Source: Bryoerythrophyllum caledonicum (Eukaryota; Streptophyta; Bryopsida; Pottiales; Pottiaceae). From it: DNA of 64,000 nucleotides. The position numbers were made by a program, and so were the translations under genes. Positions within the stretch are counted from its first letter, which is position 1. Every line of letters begins with the position of its first letter. Shown in pieces: positions 1 to 12,185 of this stretch. The stretch lies in contig OZ020516.1 of assembly GCA_963971425.1 (NCBI GenBank), positions 12,388,593 to 12,452,592 of the forward strand, written 5' to 3'. The notes below the pieces were generated by a model. The model was not told where the DNA came from and did not search any database. It saw only the letters and a list, made by a program, of their open reading frames with translations.

Positions 1-529
1 ATCCACGACTATCTTCTCCCGGAGGGCTCCGAGGAAAGTGCAGGCCCACTTCGCCACCACCCGTTTCGGCTTTTCGGGATGGAAGATGGGGTTTAAAAAC
101 CCTAACACGAGCTGGGCGTAGGTCTTGCAGGTTGTAGCCATCCTTTGGGTCCGCCGGTCCCCCAAACTCGTCCGTTAGGAACTCGTCCCGCCGTTCCACC
201 ACCTTGGTGCGGCCGGCCCGGAAGTCGTACGTCTGAGACCATTCCGGGATTCTCCAGAGTTCCGGATGGGCTCTCATCAACCCCTTGTACTTCTTGTCTG
301 GGGTGCCTACAAGTTCCCGGACGTAGACCTCCTCCCGGATGCCCCAGGCCAAGGGAACTTCGAGCAAACCCTTGCACCCCATTGTCTTCAGGCTCGCCTT
401 CAGCAGGTTATACTCGTCCATGTCTTCTGGGATGTCCGGAAGAACGCGTATCAAGGATGGAAGCGCAACTGCCGGCTCTTCGTCTCTCCGGCCGTGCCCA
501 TCTCTGTCAGTTCGCTTCTTCTTGGCCAT
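1..529 (-). pseudogene. N-terminal fragment of TE-borne protein, frameshifted
   Basis: Reading the minus strand from ATG at 529 gives a basic start (MAKKKRTDRDG), then a region with LWRIPEWSQTYDFRAGR and PADPKDGYNLQDLRPARV. Near position 85-95 the frame breaks. The continuation is in another frame (LGFLNPIFHPEKPKRVVAKW) and runs off the window. The same order of motifs is found in the decayed protein at 9354-11151 (DAKNGYALQDC, then HPEKPT), so the two are paralogues of one repeated family. I have a vague memory of similar proteins annotated as putative plant transposon proteins in bryophytes and charophytes, but cannot confirm it. The function is unknown. The frameshift and repeat context argue for a dead copy. 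Confidence 0.6.
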
Positions 530-1974
530 GGGGACCGTCTTCATCGAGTTGACCTAATTCCTTACTTTCTCTCGATGTTGTCCCTACACGCACCATCCTC
601 ACCAAAACTCTCCCTAACGGACACACGTCCGTTCTAATTGTCTAAGCTCCAAACCCTAACGGCCAGCAGTTAGAAAACCATAAGAGAGATGGGGAAAGAG
701 AGAGAGAAAAAAAAACGCTAGAGCGGAACCTGAGCACACGAGGAAGAAATGGAAAAGAAAGAATTTTTCCCTCCGAACCCCAACCTTAAGTAGTCTGGCC
801 GTTAGTATGGCTCATGATGATAGTTGATGGTGACAGCTCAGGCTGACGGTTCTGGATAACTGACTGCCCCGGAATTTCGGTAACTGCTCTAGCTCCGCTT
901 TTAACAGCTTTTAGGCTTAATTAGGGTTTGCAGTCCGGCCCATCCGACTTTATTCTTACATCAAGGCTATAGGTTGTATTCTAGCACGAACTATCGTAAC
1001 TACTAACTAATTTTTTTTGTTTTGGCCGGAATTTAAGGTTAACTTCCGGCACCATGTGGGAACGGAGTCCCACACAACCGGAGCCTCCTCTTCATAGATC
1101 AGTAGGAGAAGGAAGACAAGATGAACATGGGCAACGGTTGGTAGCACCTAAGTAACTAGGTGGGAGTAATTTTTTAAAGGATGAGATGGGGATGGAGCCA
1201 TCTCCAAACCTACGTTTAGAAAAAAGGAAGGAGGTAGGTTGTGGGCGGAAATGGGGGGAAAGTGCTTGTCTCCCCCCTTTCCAATTATGTAAGATAGGTA
1301 GGTGGCGCCCATGTGTCCCATGTGTCCCATGTGTCCCTTGTGTCCACTAAATATGGTTTATAATTTAAAATCTACTAGTTGAGGTGGCATGTGCATATAT
1401 GGAAGATGCCCCATTCTTCCAAAATTCTCCAAATAATGAATTATATATTGAAAATCCCAAATAAGGATAGATTTTTTGGATTTTTAAAAATAAACTCTAA
1501 TTTAGCCATAACCACATTAAATAAAACCGCTAATGTGGGGTCAGATCTGTGCTAAAAAAATTGGATAGGAAATTGACAGGAGAGTTGTGATGGAGCTGTC
1601 AGTACCCTATCCCATACAATCTTCATCCACGTTCAGTTTAAAGTTTAGGATTGTAGAATATCACATATTAGGGTTCCTTGTTCACACACTACAACTTTAG
1701 GATTCTAAATTGAGGCTGTGCGATTTCCAAATTTGGGGTTTTCATTATAATGCTCACTACCTTCATGTTAAATTTTAGTAAATGCAAAGTACTTCAAACT
1801 CGCTCTAAATATTTAAACCTAATTTTTAATAAAAGATAAATTAATAATCTATATATAAAGTATTCCATTTTGTTATGAATACAGATTTTTCATTCAGTAG
1901 GTTTTTAAGTTTGAATAATAAAATCCATGTTCTTATAATTAATTTATTTTACTTCAATTTTTTTGGACACATTC
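530..1974. other. Intergenic, no gene recognised
   Basis: No open frame here has coding character. The only structured part is a short 9-bp tandem repeat (unit ATGTGTCCC, about four copies) at 1311-1345. The rest is AT-rich and contains a short inverted motif, GTGGGAACGGAGTCCCAC, near 1055. Confidence 0.5.
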
Positions 1975-1977
1975 TCA

Positions 1978-2468
1978 TATACCAAAATTTAAATAGAACT
2001 ATTTTTACTCTTACACGATTTTCTTTCAATCTTTTTTTCTTTTTCCCTTTATCCTTTTATTTTTATTTTTTCCCTCCATTCCCTTTGCTATAAAATTGAA
2101 ATATAACTATTTATACTTTGACACGTATTTCGTTCAATCTTTTTTTTCTTTTACTCTTTTTCTTTTTCTTTTTCTTTTTTCCCTCCATTCACTTTGTTTT
2201 AAAATTTAAAGCAAAGTAATTATACTCCTACACCTATTTCGTTCATCCAGATTTTCTTTTTCTTTTTCTTTTTCCTTTTATTTTTCTTTTTTCCCTCCAT
2301 TAGCTTTGCTGATAAGTTTTAAGCAAACTATTTATACTCTTGCACGTATTTTGTTCAATCTTTTTTTTCTTTTACTCTTTTTCCTTTTATTTATTTTTTT
2401 TCCCTCCATTCACTTTGCTTATAAGTTTTAAGCAAACTATTTATACTCCTACACTTATTTCGTTCAAT
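1978..2468. repeat. Tandem repeat, 108-112 bp unit, about 4.4 copies
   Basis: Each unit has a T/C-rich tract, then TTTTCCCTCCATT, a stretch like AAGCAAACTATTTATACTC, and ends in CGTTCAATC. The GTTCAAT landmark recurs at about 2024, 2132, 2241, 2353 and 2462, giving spacings of 108, 109, 112 and 109 bp. The last unit overlaps the stop codon of the gene on the minus strand at 2464-2928. Confidence 0.85.
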
Positions 2469-2928
2469 CCTCCTCGTCTTCCTCCTCCTCCTCTTCCTCC
2501 TCCTCCGCATCAACCTCCTCCTCCGCATGAAGGATTTTCTGAACATCCTGGACGCTCATAACCTTCCCTTCAACATCTAGTATCACCACATCTTCAGTCA
2601 AAGGATGCAGAACTTCGTCTTCATCTTCAATTGGGCCTCCACACTCTAAACCAGCACGATCACCCCCATGGTAATCAACCCGGAATTGCTCATCGGAGGG
2701 TGATGTAATGTCCTTCCGAATCTCCATTTCGTCATGTAGGTCCTGGACCACCATGGCTGTAGGCAAAAAACAAACGTTCAAGTCTGATTAATTGACGGGT
2801 AGGGTATCGATCAAGAAAAATGAAGTAAAAAAAAAGCTGTGATGCCACAAATGTGGCATCACAGCACTAGAGTGGGAATGGGACGTACCAATGAGCGTTG
2901 AAGCAGAAAGAACATCCGTGTTGTCCAT
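2464..2928 (-). CDS. Small acidic protein, two exons, unknown function
   Basis: I read two exons on the minus strand: 2928-2889 (MDNTDVLSASTLI) with donor GTACGT, and 2756-2464 after a pyrimidine-rich acceptor ending TACAG. The split codon joins as GCC, the frame is kept, and the product is 110 residues. The middle has a run VVILDVEGKVMSVQDVQKIL, which could be a small folded segment. The last 25 residues are almost all Glu and Asp. The stop TGA lies in the last copy of a 110-bp tandem repeat, so the C-terminus may be repeat-derived. I do not recognise the family. An acidic tail is seen in chaperone-like and nuclear proteins, but no role can be assigned. It could also be a 3'-truncated copy of a longer gene. 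Confidence 0.55.
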
Positions 2929-4680
2929 ATTCACGCTCTAAGAAAACAATTTCTCCACCTGTGTTCAAACCCTAAACCAAGAATCCATCGTTGTCAATAC
3001 CCTATCCCTTCAAACTGTATCCGAAACCCCAACAGTATAACGCTGCAAGAGAAAGCCTTGGCAAGATATGACACAAGGATGAGACATAGGACTTCTCGGC
3101 ATGAGGACGGTTTCATTGCGATTTGTTCCAGGACTAACATATGTAAGTTATATACGATCTGCCCCACGATCTAAATTCCGTTGATCCAATGAGTTGTTGC
3201 AGTTATCTCCGCATACTCATCACCCTAAACCGAAGTGATCAGAAGAGCAGCATTGCCCGAGCTTTGATCATACCATTCGGTAACTTAGATCTGAAATCAA
3301 ACACGATCAAGAGTATGATAAATTACCTGGAAATACTCGATGAGTTACCAATCTCGACCTCGACACGGCTTGTGGTACTCCACATAAGGCAGACTCCGCA
3401 TCAACCACTCTTTCGGCACATAATTGCAAAGAGTAACCCTGAGTGTGGGATGATCACCCACACCGTGCCGACTTATCCCCTGATCCGCAGCTTGCCAAGC
3501 TCGTTCAAGAATGAACACACAAAGAGCCGAAGAGCACCTGCAACGTCCCTACATTACACACAAAGCAAAAACCCAAAGTCAGTCTTGAGGTTTGTGTGCA
3601 CTTGCTCTTCCACAACAGTACTGTGGCGGAAGATCACAGAAGATGACTCGACCCTAAAACCTTGAATCTGTGTAGAACAACACCACACGAATGATCTCGA
3701 GACACACTACACGGACGTCTGAGAGACAGTTTCTCTTCAAGGTTTTCGGAGTTCTAAGTTGATGGTATAGTGACGATCGACTTGCACTCCAAAACATTCC
3801 TAAAACATAGTCCATACACACCCTAAACCCTCACCAATGCCACAAAAACACGTTGTCCAACGCACATACCCAAAACAACTTGCACCCGGCATCCACCCAA
3901 CTCCCATCAACCCCGAGCACCAGCAAGAGCCACCCTAAAACCGAGCAGTAGCAGAGAGCGAGAGAGCACCAGCAAGAGCCACCCTAAAACCGAGCAGTAG
4001 CAGAGAGCGAGAGAGCACCAGCAAGAGCCACCCTCACCGAGCAGGGAGAGCGAGAGAATGAGGGAAGGAGGGTAAACGAAGAGGGAGGATTTGGGTTCAG
4101 GCCCTGTCAATACCCTATCCATAGGTTCAGTAAAACCTAGGTTCGAGATCTACGGGGCGACGGTGAGAGGGATTCATCCTCGTCGACTTCATCCCCAAGG
4201 TAGGTGCTGCGAACGCTTACGCGATGAACATGGTCTAGATCATCAGATTCCTCCACGATTACACTAGGAAGATGGAGAAGACGTGGAGCCCGATGCAAGA
4301 CTTGGTGGCCAACATGACTCCGGAAGGACCGGAGAACCGGAGTACCCAAGCACCAAAGGACCGGTCGCTTCCGGTCTCAGTCTGGACTGCTCCAGAAGAA
4401 GCCGGACCATCGGGACTGCACCCGAAGCCATCCCGAAAGCAAAAGGTGATCATGACCCAACCAGAGACCGTTGCACTGATGAGCTGGAGCCTCCTCGACG
4501 ACCCAAACGCAAGTACGGACAAGCACTAGACGGAGTTACTTCCGGAGGTAAGTCCAGAAGTGACACCCTCTCTCGTCCAACCTACATCTACTCCTTCATC
4601 AAATCACCGAAAGTCGACACTACCGCTACCTCGACGTTTGGCGACGGACCCTCCCAGTCCCGGAGCCCAGCTCCAGGCAA
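2929..4680. other. Intergenic with decayed repeat fragments
   Basis: No convincing gene. An open frame at 3189-3665 (+) has no recognisable motif and odd composition. The stretch 4140-4700 has long GC-rich frames (for example 4283-4708) with proline, serine and arginine bias. It resembles the low-complexity C-terminal part of the TE protein at 10-11 kb and may be another decayed copy. Confidence 0.4.
3916..4050. repeat. 49-bp tandem repeat, about 2.7 copies
   Basis: The unit AGCACCAGCAAGAGCCACCC followed by TAAAACCGAGCAGTAGCAGAG starts at 3916, 3965 and 4014. The first two copies are identical over 49 bp and the third is shorter. Confidence 0.85.
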
Positions 4681-4834
4681 GGTTGTCATAACGGACGAGT
4701 TGAGGTGATCAGACGGGACAACCGGACGAACAGACGGTGCGGACATATTGCCTGAAGTGTGCCCAATAATTTTTTGTAGGTAATAAATTTTTACTATGAT
4801 GGCCACGTCACATTCAAACGTGTCACGCCACCGT

Positions 4835-6160
4835 GGCACTAGGGCAGGGACGTCTCCGCCCCTAAATGGTAGGGGCAGAGACGTCCCCTCCTCGCCCAAT
4901 TTTGGAATCAGGATCTTTGAATGGCCATATCTCACTCACAAATAGTCCAAATTAAGCATGTGATATGTTTTTCGGCATCTATGAAATATTTGAATGTCAA
5001 AACACACCTCAAAAGATTGATTTGGGCTATTTTTGAGTGAGTTATGCCCGTCCAAACTTTCTAACTCCAAATTTGGGCGGGGAAGGGATGGGGACGTTAG
5101 AGGTGAGGATGTCTCCGCCCCTAAATGGTAGGGGTGGAGACGTCCCTGCCCCTAAATGGCAGGGGCAGAGACGTCCTCGCCCCTCCCCGCCCAATTTTGG
5201 AATCAGGAACTTTGAATGGTCATATCTCACTCAAAAATAGTCCAAATTAAGCATATGAGATGTTATTTGGCATCTACAGAACATTTTAATGTCAAAATAC
5301 TCCTCAAACGCTTAATTTGGGCTATTTTTGAGTGAGTTATGCCCATCCAAACTTTCTCACTCCAAAATTAAGAGGGGAAGGGGTGGGGACGTTAGGGGCG
5401 GAGACGTGAGGGTGAGGACTCTACCCTTTGAAGGTTGTAGAGGAACAAAGTTGGGCAAACTCCATTCTCGCCTTGGCAAAGGCCTTCCTCCTTCCCATGC
5501 GTTTGAGAAACGATATTTTTGATGTAAATTTAGTTTTCCTTCCCATTTCTAGAGAAGGACATGATTGCCGTGATGATTGAGGAATGCAAAGATCTTGTCG
5601 GAACCAAATATAGCGGCTCTTTGCTCTAGATGATTCTATGGGACTTGAATTAGGAGAAGAAGAAGAACAATGGTCTTCCAATGGGACCGGCGTGAATGTA
5701 GTGTTTGTTCATTCTCTTCACTAAGCATATGGCCACGGGACATAGGCTAGTGTGTATAGAACTACTTCCCCCTCTCGAGGATAAACATTTTTCTACACTA
5801 AGTGCTTCCCTACACTAATTGCATTAAAGATATCCAACATGTCATCTCCCCCAAGGGCTTTGTGGGTTCCCATACGACGAGGCTGTGGGACCTCCCACCA
5901 TAATTGGGTGGACTATGATGGTACTTGAATTAGAATGTTGTATTACGCTATAAACAACAAATTCTTTTTCTCCTTGTCAAATAAGGTAATATTCTTTGCA
6001 CAAGTGAAACCTCCTTTGTTATCGACGGACAAATACCATTGAACAATGTAGTTTTAATGTAAAGATGTGTTCTTAAATGACTCATCTTAAGGTCATATTC
6101 AAATTTATGAAGCATAATGTCGAATCATCCAATGTCCATATATCCCTTGTGTAACAACCC
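4835..6160 (+). repeat. Left inverted arm of the long-TIR element
   Basis: Matches 12637-14612 in reverse orientation. It contains two copies of the subunit GAATCAGGA, CATATCTCACTCA and CCAAATTAAGCAT, each flanked by CG-rich blocks with GACGTCTCCGCCCC-type motifs. The inner end is at about GGATATATGG/CCATATATCC near 6150. Confidence 0.75.
5652..5919 (-). mobile_element. 5'-truncated tRNA-derived SINE, left arm copy
   Basis: Matches the 3' three quarters of the SINE at 6733-7064 in reverse orientation, with a tail of repeated CTT/TTC. It is flanked by an imperfect 12-bp duplication: AATTCAAGTACC on its 5' side and AATTCAAGTCCC on its 3' side. The tRNA-like head is missing. Confidence 0.75.
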
Positions 6161-6695
6161 CTTTGGAACAATCCACGAATTACTCTTCATAACCGTAGGG
6201 TCGATGAAATATCTATCTTTAAATTGTTGCGGTTATGATTATTTATCACCTAATTCAATCATAAAGAAAGATGATGCATTTAAAAGCATTCTCTAAAGGC
6301 CACAATGTTCCAAAGTCGTAGTGGTTCTCTCACAACACTTCTTACTAAATGGTGTCAAAAAAACTTTAAATTGATTAAACCTTGCAAAGGTTAGATGAAA
6401 CTCCAAAAGGCTTTGCTTCTAAGGGTGACACCTTCAAAAGGTCACATTAAACATGTCTATTGTAAAAGCTATGGATGTAGGGGAGAGATACACGACCAAA
6501 TGTTTTTTAGTATACATATAGATGTACAAAAAATATAAATGTCAATAGAAGCTCTAGTAAAATTTCTAGCAATATAGAACATAACTATTAACTTCTTTCT
6601 TGAACTCATGTCTATATACAATAACAATAGAACTTTGTATGGTTTGTATGAAATTCTTTTCCTAAATAAATATAATTTTGACGTTGTTTTGTAGT

Positions 6696-6719
6696 ATATA
6701 TATATATATATATATATAT
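6696..6719. repeat. (TA)n microsatellite
   Basis: About twelve TA dinucleotides directly upstream of the SINE insertion. Confidence 0.95.
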
Positions 6720-6732
6720 GCCGTATTTATAA

Positions 6733-7064
6733 GGCACCACGGCCTTGGTGTAGTGATTTGAGTCATGGCACACCGGTGAGGTGGTTGTGAGTTCAAATCC
6801 TCATGCCGGCGTGGGGCCTACCACCATAGTCCATCCAACTATGGTGGGGGGTCTTGAGACCTCGTTGTATGGGTACCCAAAAAGCCCTTGGGGGAGATGA
6901 CATGTCGGTTGTCTTTAAGGCACTTAGTGTAGAAAAGTGTTTGCCTTCGAAAGGAGGAAGTAGCTCTAGATTCACTATCCGGTGGCCATCGGATTAGTGT
7001 ATAGAATGAACAAACACTATATTCACGTCGGTCCCTTCGGGGGCCGGAATTCTTCTTCTTCTGT
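6733..7064 (+). mobile_element. Full-length tRNA-derived SINE with 11-bp TSD
   Basis: A 332-bp unit flanked by perfect copies of CGTATTTATAA at 6722-6732 and 7065-7075. The head looks like tRNA: an A-box-like TGGTGTAGTGATTTG near 6746 and a B-box GAGTTCAAATCC near 6791. A unique body follows, and the 3' end is a short TTC repeat. SINEs use an internal Pol III promoter and are moved by a LINE. Truncated relatives sit at 5652-5919 and 12871-13145, so the family is multi-copy here. Confidence 0.85.
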
Positions 7065-7075
7065 CGTATTTATAA

Positions 7076-7840
7076 ATTGGGAATGTCAATTTCTTTATGT
7101 TCAAATGGAAACTATTACATTTCCTTTTTAATATTCGTTGCTCTTCATATATGTAATATATTTGGAACATAGAGAATTTATTTTTACATCAATGTTAAAT
7201 GGTTTCACTTTTAGTTCTCTAACACGTGCAAACTATTTATATGTTTCTTAACCTTTTTGTTTATCTTCCCATGCCCCTTCTTAACACTGGATTTAATTGT
7301 AGAATACGTATATATAAAGAGTATTTCTTCTTCTAAGAGTATTACCTTTCTTCTAAGACCTTCTTCTTCCAAAAACAAAGTATTTTCTTTGTTGTAAAAA
7401 AAAAATTCAATCCAAGTAAAGCACGTTTACACTTTTTGAGGAAGTTGGGAAAAGAAAGTAATCTCGTAGGGGCCACTGGCAAAAATTGTAGAAACTACGT
7501 ACGATAAATAAATAGGGGCAAATATATTCACTAAGGATAAATTTTATAAAGAAAGTACATGTAACATACATTGCTTTAAAAGTGTGAAATATGGTTATAA
7601 GTGATATATAATTAGATATAATGTCAAAGAACTATGTAATTGGTATATACAAAATATCATGGAAAAAATAGGTACAAAATTTGAATGGTAGATTCTACTG
7701 ATTTAGGTTCTCACTATTTCTCAATAGATGAAAAGGGGGTATTTATTGTGGGGCACTCATGCAACATTTTATTGTTGGGTAACTTGTACATTTCCTCCGT
7801 GGTTAGAAGCTTACACTACCCCTTATGTTTGGGAATTTAA
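7076..7840. other. AT-rich interior of the long-TIR element, no gene
   Basis: AT-rich sequence without a supported open frame. It is probably original interior of the 10 kb inverted-arm element, between the SINE and the LTR-like insertion. Confidence 0.5.
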
Positions 7841-8389
7841 ATATTTGTCGTACCCCAAATTTTAAAATTTTTTAAATTAGTTATTTAGGAAGGGTATCAC
7901 CGTACCACCTTATAGAGTTTAGAGGTGAGTAGCCACCTAGTAGTGGCTCTTAGGGAGAATTTGGATTGGAAAGAAACAGGACCCTGGGGAAATGCTAAAA
8001 TAGACAAGTAGTGGTTTAACACCAGGTACTAACACCCTAGCCTAGAAGGTAGTTGAAAGGCTTGGAGGAGGAAGCTCGGCCGTGGAGAGCTTGCAAGGCC
8101 ACGGGAGTTGGAAGACCTCATCCAAAGGAAGCCCTACCGGCAACGGCAAGGAAGCCCCACCGGCAACGGCAAGGAAGCCCACCTAGGCCTTAGTATAAGG
8201 AGCCGGGCATTGGAGAGCTCCACATCACACAACAAGGCGCCTAGAGTAGCTCCGAGCTGGATCGGTCCGAGCTAGAGAAGAGCCTGATAGGTACGAGCTG
8301 GGAGGGAGCTACCGGGCCTGAGTACACAGCACTCTCTCCTTACGCTGTGCAACCGACAGTCGAGCAAGAAGCCATATCGTCACCGATAG

Positions 8390-9045
8390 CCAAGCCGAGC
8401 ACGAGCTGTTGCAGGTCCAAGCACGAAGTTGGTGGCAAGCCTGATCACAAAACTGTTGCAGGTCCAAGCACGAAGCTGGTGGCAAGTTCGAGCATGAAGC
8501 TGGTTGCAGGTCCGAGCACGAAGTCGTATCGTCACCAACACACGAACACCAGGCAGGTTGCCGAACCAAGCCGGGCGGACCGAAACCCCATCGAGCTGTA
8601 GGAACGCTGCAGACCCCTAGCACAATGTGCTTTCTCATCGAGCTGGGTAGCCCTAGTACTCACCGACAGCCAAGCCGAGCACGAGCTGTTGCAGGTTCGA
8701 GCACGAAGCTAGTTGTAAGTCCGAGCACAAAGCCGTATCGTCACCGACAACCTAGGCCGAGCACGAGCTGTTGCAGGTCTGAGCACGGAGTTGTTGCAGG
8801 TCCGAGCACGGAGTTGTTGTTGGTCCGAGCACGACGCTATTGCACGCCCGAGCACGAGCTGTTGCACGTCCGAGCACGACGCTGTTGCAAACCCGAGCAC
8901 GGAGTGGTTGCAGGTCCGAGCACGAGCTGTTGCACGCCCAAGTACGAGCTGTTGCAGGTCCGAGCACGACGCCGTATCGTCACCGACAGTCGAGCACGAG
9001 CACGAACTTTGTCCGAGCCTGGTGCAGGTCCAAGCTAGGGGACGT
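8390..9045. repeat. Minisatellite around GTTGCAGGTCCGAGCACGA
   Basis: Many degenerate copies of a 25-28 bp unit built on GTTGCAGGTCCGAGCACGA, in two blocks separated by about 90 bp near 8545-8660, with an interspersed TATCGTCACCGACAG. The repeat creates long open frames on both strands (Cys/Ser/Arg-rich) that are artefacts of the periodicity. Confidence 0.85.
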
Positions 9046-9353
9046 ATCACCACCGACGCCGAGAATGGTGCTGGAGATCCAAGTTTAAGATAAGCGAGGT
9101 CCAAACTGAGAATACCTCCCTTTACCTGAGGAGTACGGCCTGGGGCAAGAGAGAAGAAGACCGAGAGAGGAGGTGTTGACAAGATGACCTCCCTCACCAA
9201 CGAGATCTCTCCCACAATCCCAATAGACCTGCTCGAGCTCACTGAATTGAAGGAAGACCTCCTTCGAATGGGTTGCCTCTCGCTCCTAGACTTCTGTTGG
9301 AGTTTTTCTGTAGACTCCACGATGTAGGAGTTACGACAAGATCCGCTACCGTA

Positions 9354-11151
9354 GCCCGAGGAGAGTAGCATCCGAGCTTGCCCGGACCATTGGACCATGG
9401 GAAGATGGCAGGAGGTGCACAGTTTCCCGCGACAGGGGGCGGGCTTCACGAGTTTGAAGAAGGAGGAATACGCCAAGGGACTCTTTGGTACCAAGGATGC
9501 CAAGAATGGCTATGCATTGCAAGATTGCCAAGATCCTCGGGCGAAGAGGGTTTTCGCTTTCCTCGTGCCAATCTTGCATCCGGAGAAACCTACCTGAGTC
9601 ACGATCACTCTGGCTAACACCCTGTATGGTGCCTATTTGGGAGAGCGGATGGTGAATTGGGCTCTTATCATGAAGGAGGTAGTGATGAGGTTGACAAAGA
9701 GTGTCAATAGCACAAGGCGCTGCCCCATTTGCCCATACCTCATCCACCTCTATCACCACTTCAAGGAAACCACACCGGAGGAGGCCATGGCGTATGGCAC
9801 GCAGTTGATGATGAAGAAGTTCGAAGGAACGGAGTCGGAGCCCGAGCCGGAATCAGAAGGAGGGAGTAGCTCATCGTAGTCAGAGAGAGAAGCACTCCCA
9901 CCTCCCAAGCGTCAACGACCAAGCCAGGGAGGAGCACCTTCCACCCGAACTCGAGCTGCTGCCCGGGCGGCCGCTACAGGATTAGCTCAACTTGGAGGGA
10001 AGACTTACCGTGCCTCCGAGTTGATAGAGGCTTTTTGGATGTATGTGGATGATGTAGACAAGACCTTGGATCAGTTGGGCAGTCTTCTCGGCAATACCTC
10101 TTACCAAGGACTGGTTGCGGCGGTCAAGGAGAAGATGGGAGGAGTTGCTGACCTCGGCCTTATGGAACAGAAGGTGAACCGACTCACTTTGGATATGACC
10201 AAGATGAAGAGCCGGGCATTGGAGGCAGAGAGGAGTTGCAAGGAGGCTCTTCTCCAAGCTAACGCCTCAACATCAGCGTTACAGCAGGTAGAGGAGGCGT
10301 TGCACGTCCCCGCTGAGGCAGTGATGAAGGCAAAGATGTTTGATGCGAGATTGGAGAGGGATGGCCACATTTTGAGCAAGAAGGTGATTGCCTTCATGAT
10401 GGAGCAAACTGTGAAGATCGAGGAAGCATATGTCAACATGAGGTTGTTGGTAAGCAACCTCACCCATATCCTACCAAAGTTTGTGGAGGGTTTGGATGGT
10501 TCAGACAAGGATGGTGACTCGGGTGACCAAGGACTTCCGCCAGGCAAGGGAGTGATTGATCTCGATAGTCCTGACCTTCCTTCTCGAATTTCCCCTATGG
10601 GAGTTACCGCTTGTCCTTCTCCTTCAGATCTCACCACGCAGGTACAAAGTGGAAGGAAGGATAGAATGGGTACCACGATGGAGCCTCCGCGCATGACTCT
10701 CCTCCGTCAGTTTTCCCTTGGAGACCCCGTTCGCGCAACACCAACTGTTATTCCTTTGCACGGTATGTCTCCGTTTGGAAAGACCACGAGAGAGAGTTTG
10801 GCTTACTTCCATCTTCCAGTACGGGCTGAGGTCAAATTGGGACACACCTCCGTATCGGAGACCTTCGTTGGAACTCCAAGCCTCATACCGGCCCTTCCGG
10901 TCCGATCCGAGCCCCATCAAAGCACGACTTCCGTGTTACTCACCCCGGGTGGTCCAGGTGCATCCTTGACTTCGACGAAAACCTTACCTCGGTCATCCAT
11001 GGCCGGATCGGCACCCTCTTCATCTGCAGATCGGTTATCACCTCTTATGACGCTCGTGAAAGTTGCGGCGAACCCGACTTCGAGCAAGAGCGCGAAGAAG
11101 CGAAAGAGAAGGGAAGAGAAGAGAAGACTTGAGGAGTTGACCCGGAAGTAG
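9354..11151 (+). pseudogene. TE protein of about 580 residues, two in-frame stops
   Basis: One frame stays open from about 9357 to the stop at 11149-11151 except for TGA at 9595 and TAG at 9877. Both are one C-to-T change away from Arg or Gln codons. Order: a conserved N-terminal domain (DAKNGYALQDC, DPRAKRVFAFLVPILHPEKP, LANTLYGAYLGERMVNWALI, PICPYLIHLYHHF), an acidic Glu/Ser linker, a basic linker (PPPKRQRPSQ), a helical region with coiled-coil character (about 10080-10480), a Ser/Pro-rich stretch, and a basic tail KKRKRREEKRR. The domain is shared with the fragment at 1-529. The stretch lies inside the LTR-like insertion and may be its gag-like or accessory product; this is inference. The start is unclear because homology extends upstream of ATG 9397. 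Confidence 0.6.
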
Positions 11152-12185
11152 GGTCAGAATCTTACTTGGTAGGTCACTGTTCATTCGTGGACTAGGCCCC
11201 GCGTTAACTTTGGTTTTTGACTTGGTTTTGCCTTGGGATATGTGTAATTAGTCACCTTCTGACGGTGCACGTCGTGTGGAGTGGTAGCTACCGCCGCCAA
11301 GAGTAGTTAATGCGCCGTCTTTAGTTAGAAGGTATCGTTTGCCTTTGGACGTTTATGTGAGTTTTGGCAGTATAAGAGAGGAGTCTCGTGGCACCTCTGT
11401 CCGCTGCTTGTTGTGTGTATTTGCTTTCAATTTAATTCTAAACCTATGCTCTCAGGAAACCTTCGATGATTGGAGAGCTCGGATTCCATACATGACTGTG
11501 AGTGCCATTTCAAGTAGTCCACTCCTCAAGTCTATACTAATTGTCTAATCACTGTTTCCTTGTTCCATCAAGTAGATTAGTCCGGGTGGATGGGAATAAC
11601 AGGCAAGGTGAGAAGATAGCTAGTAGGGGCTTGACTCTAACTTTAATAGTTACAATTGTTTCCTTGTTCCATCAAGTTGATTAGTCGGGGTGGATGGGAA
11701 TAACAGGTGAGATTGTACGTGTCTAGGGAAGGACGAGGGGAGAGTGACGGATGTGTAAGGGTCCTAGCGAGTCTTGAATGACCTGCCACGTTAGATAGGT
11801 GTCGGTTGTGAGGGCTCGGGTCGACCCCTGAAATATCCCACCTCTAGCCGCATCGGATAAGAAGGGAGACTAGGAGGAGGACGGATAGTGGGCGGGTAGG
11901 CCCCTTTGCTCACTTACATTACGCCACTCGTAGCCTCGGACACACGGGCCTAACACCCCTTCGGGGTATCTCAGTGACACCATAACCATCCAAGTGAGTG
12001 AGTAGAGTTAGGAGAGAATGGGAGGAAGAGTAGTTGTTACTTATGTCAAACACTAAAATCTCTACGAGTCCACGGACTACCATCCGTGGTGATATAATCT
12101 TTATCCGGGCACTCGTGTACCCCGGATGTCTATAATGTGTATAGCTGTAAAGATACCCCCCCCCCTTCCCTTAACCGAGACTAAG

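Noticed and set aside
3189..3665. 158-codon open frame
   Set aside because: No motif, no related copy, and composition like the surrounding non-coding DNA.
8309..9503. Several long open frames on both strands (Cys/Ser/Arg-rich)
   Set aside because: They are produced by the period of the 25-28 bp minisatellite, and all carry the same repeated words without domain structure.
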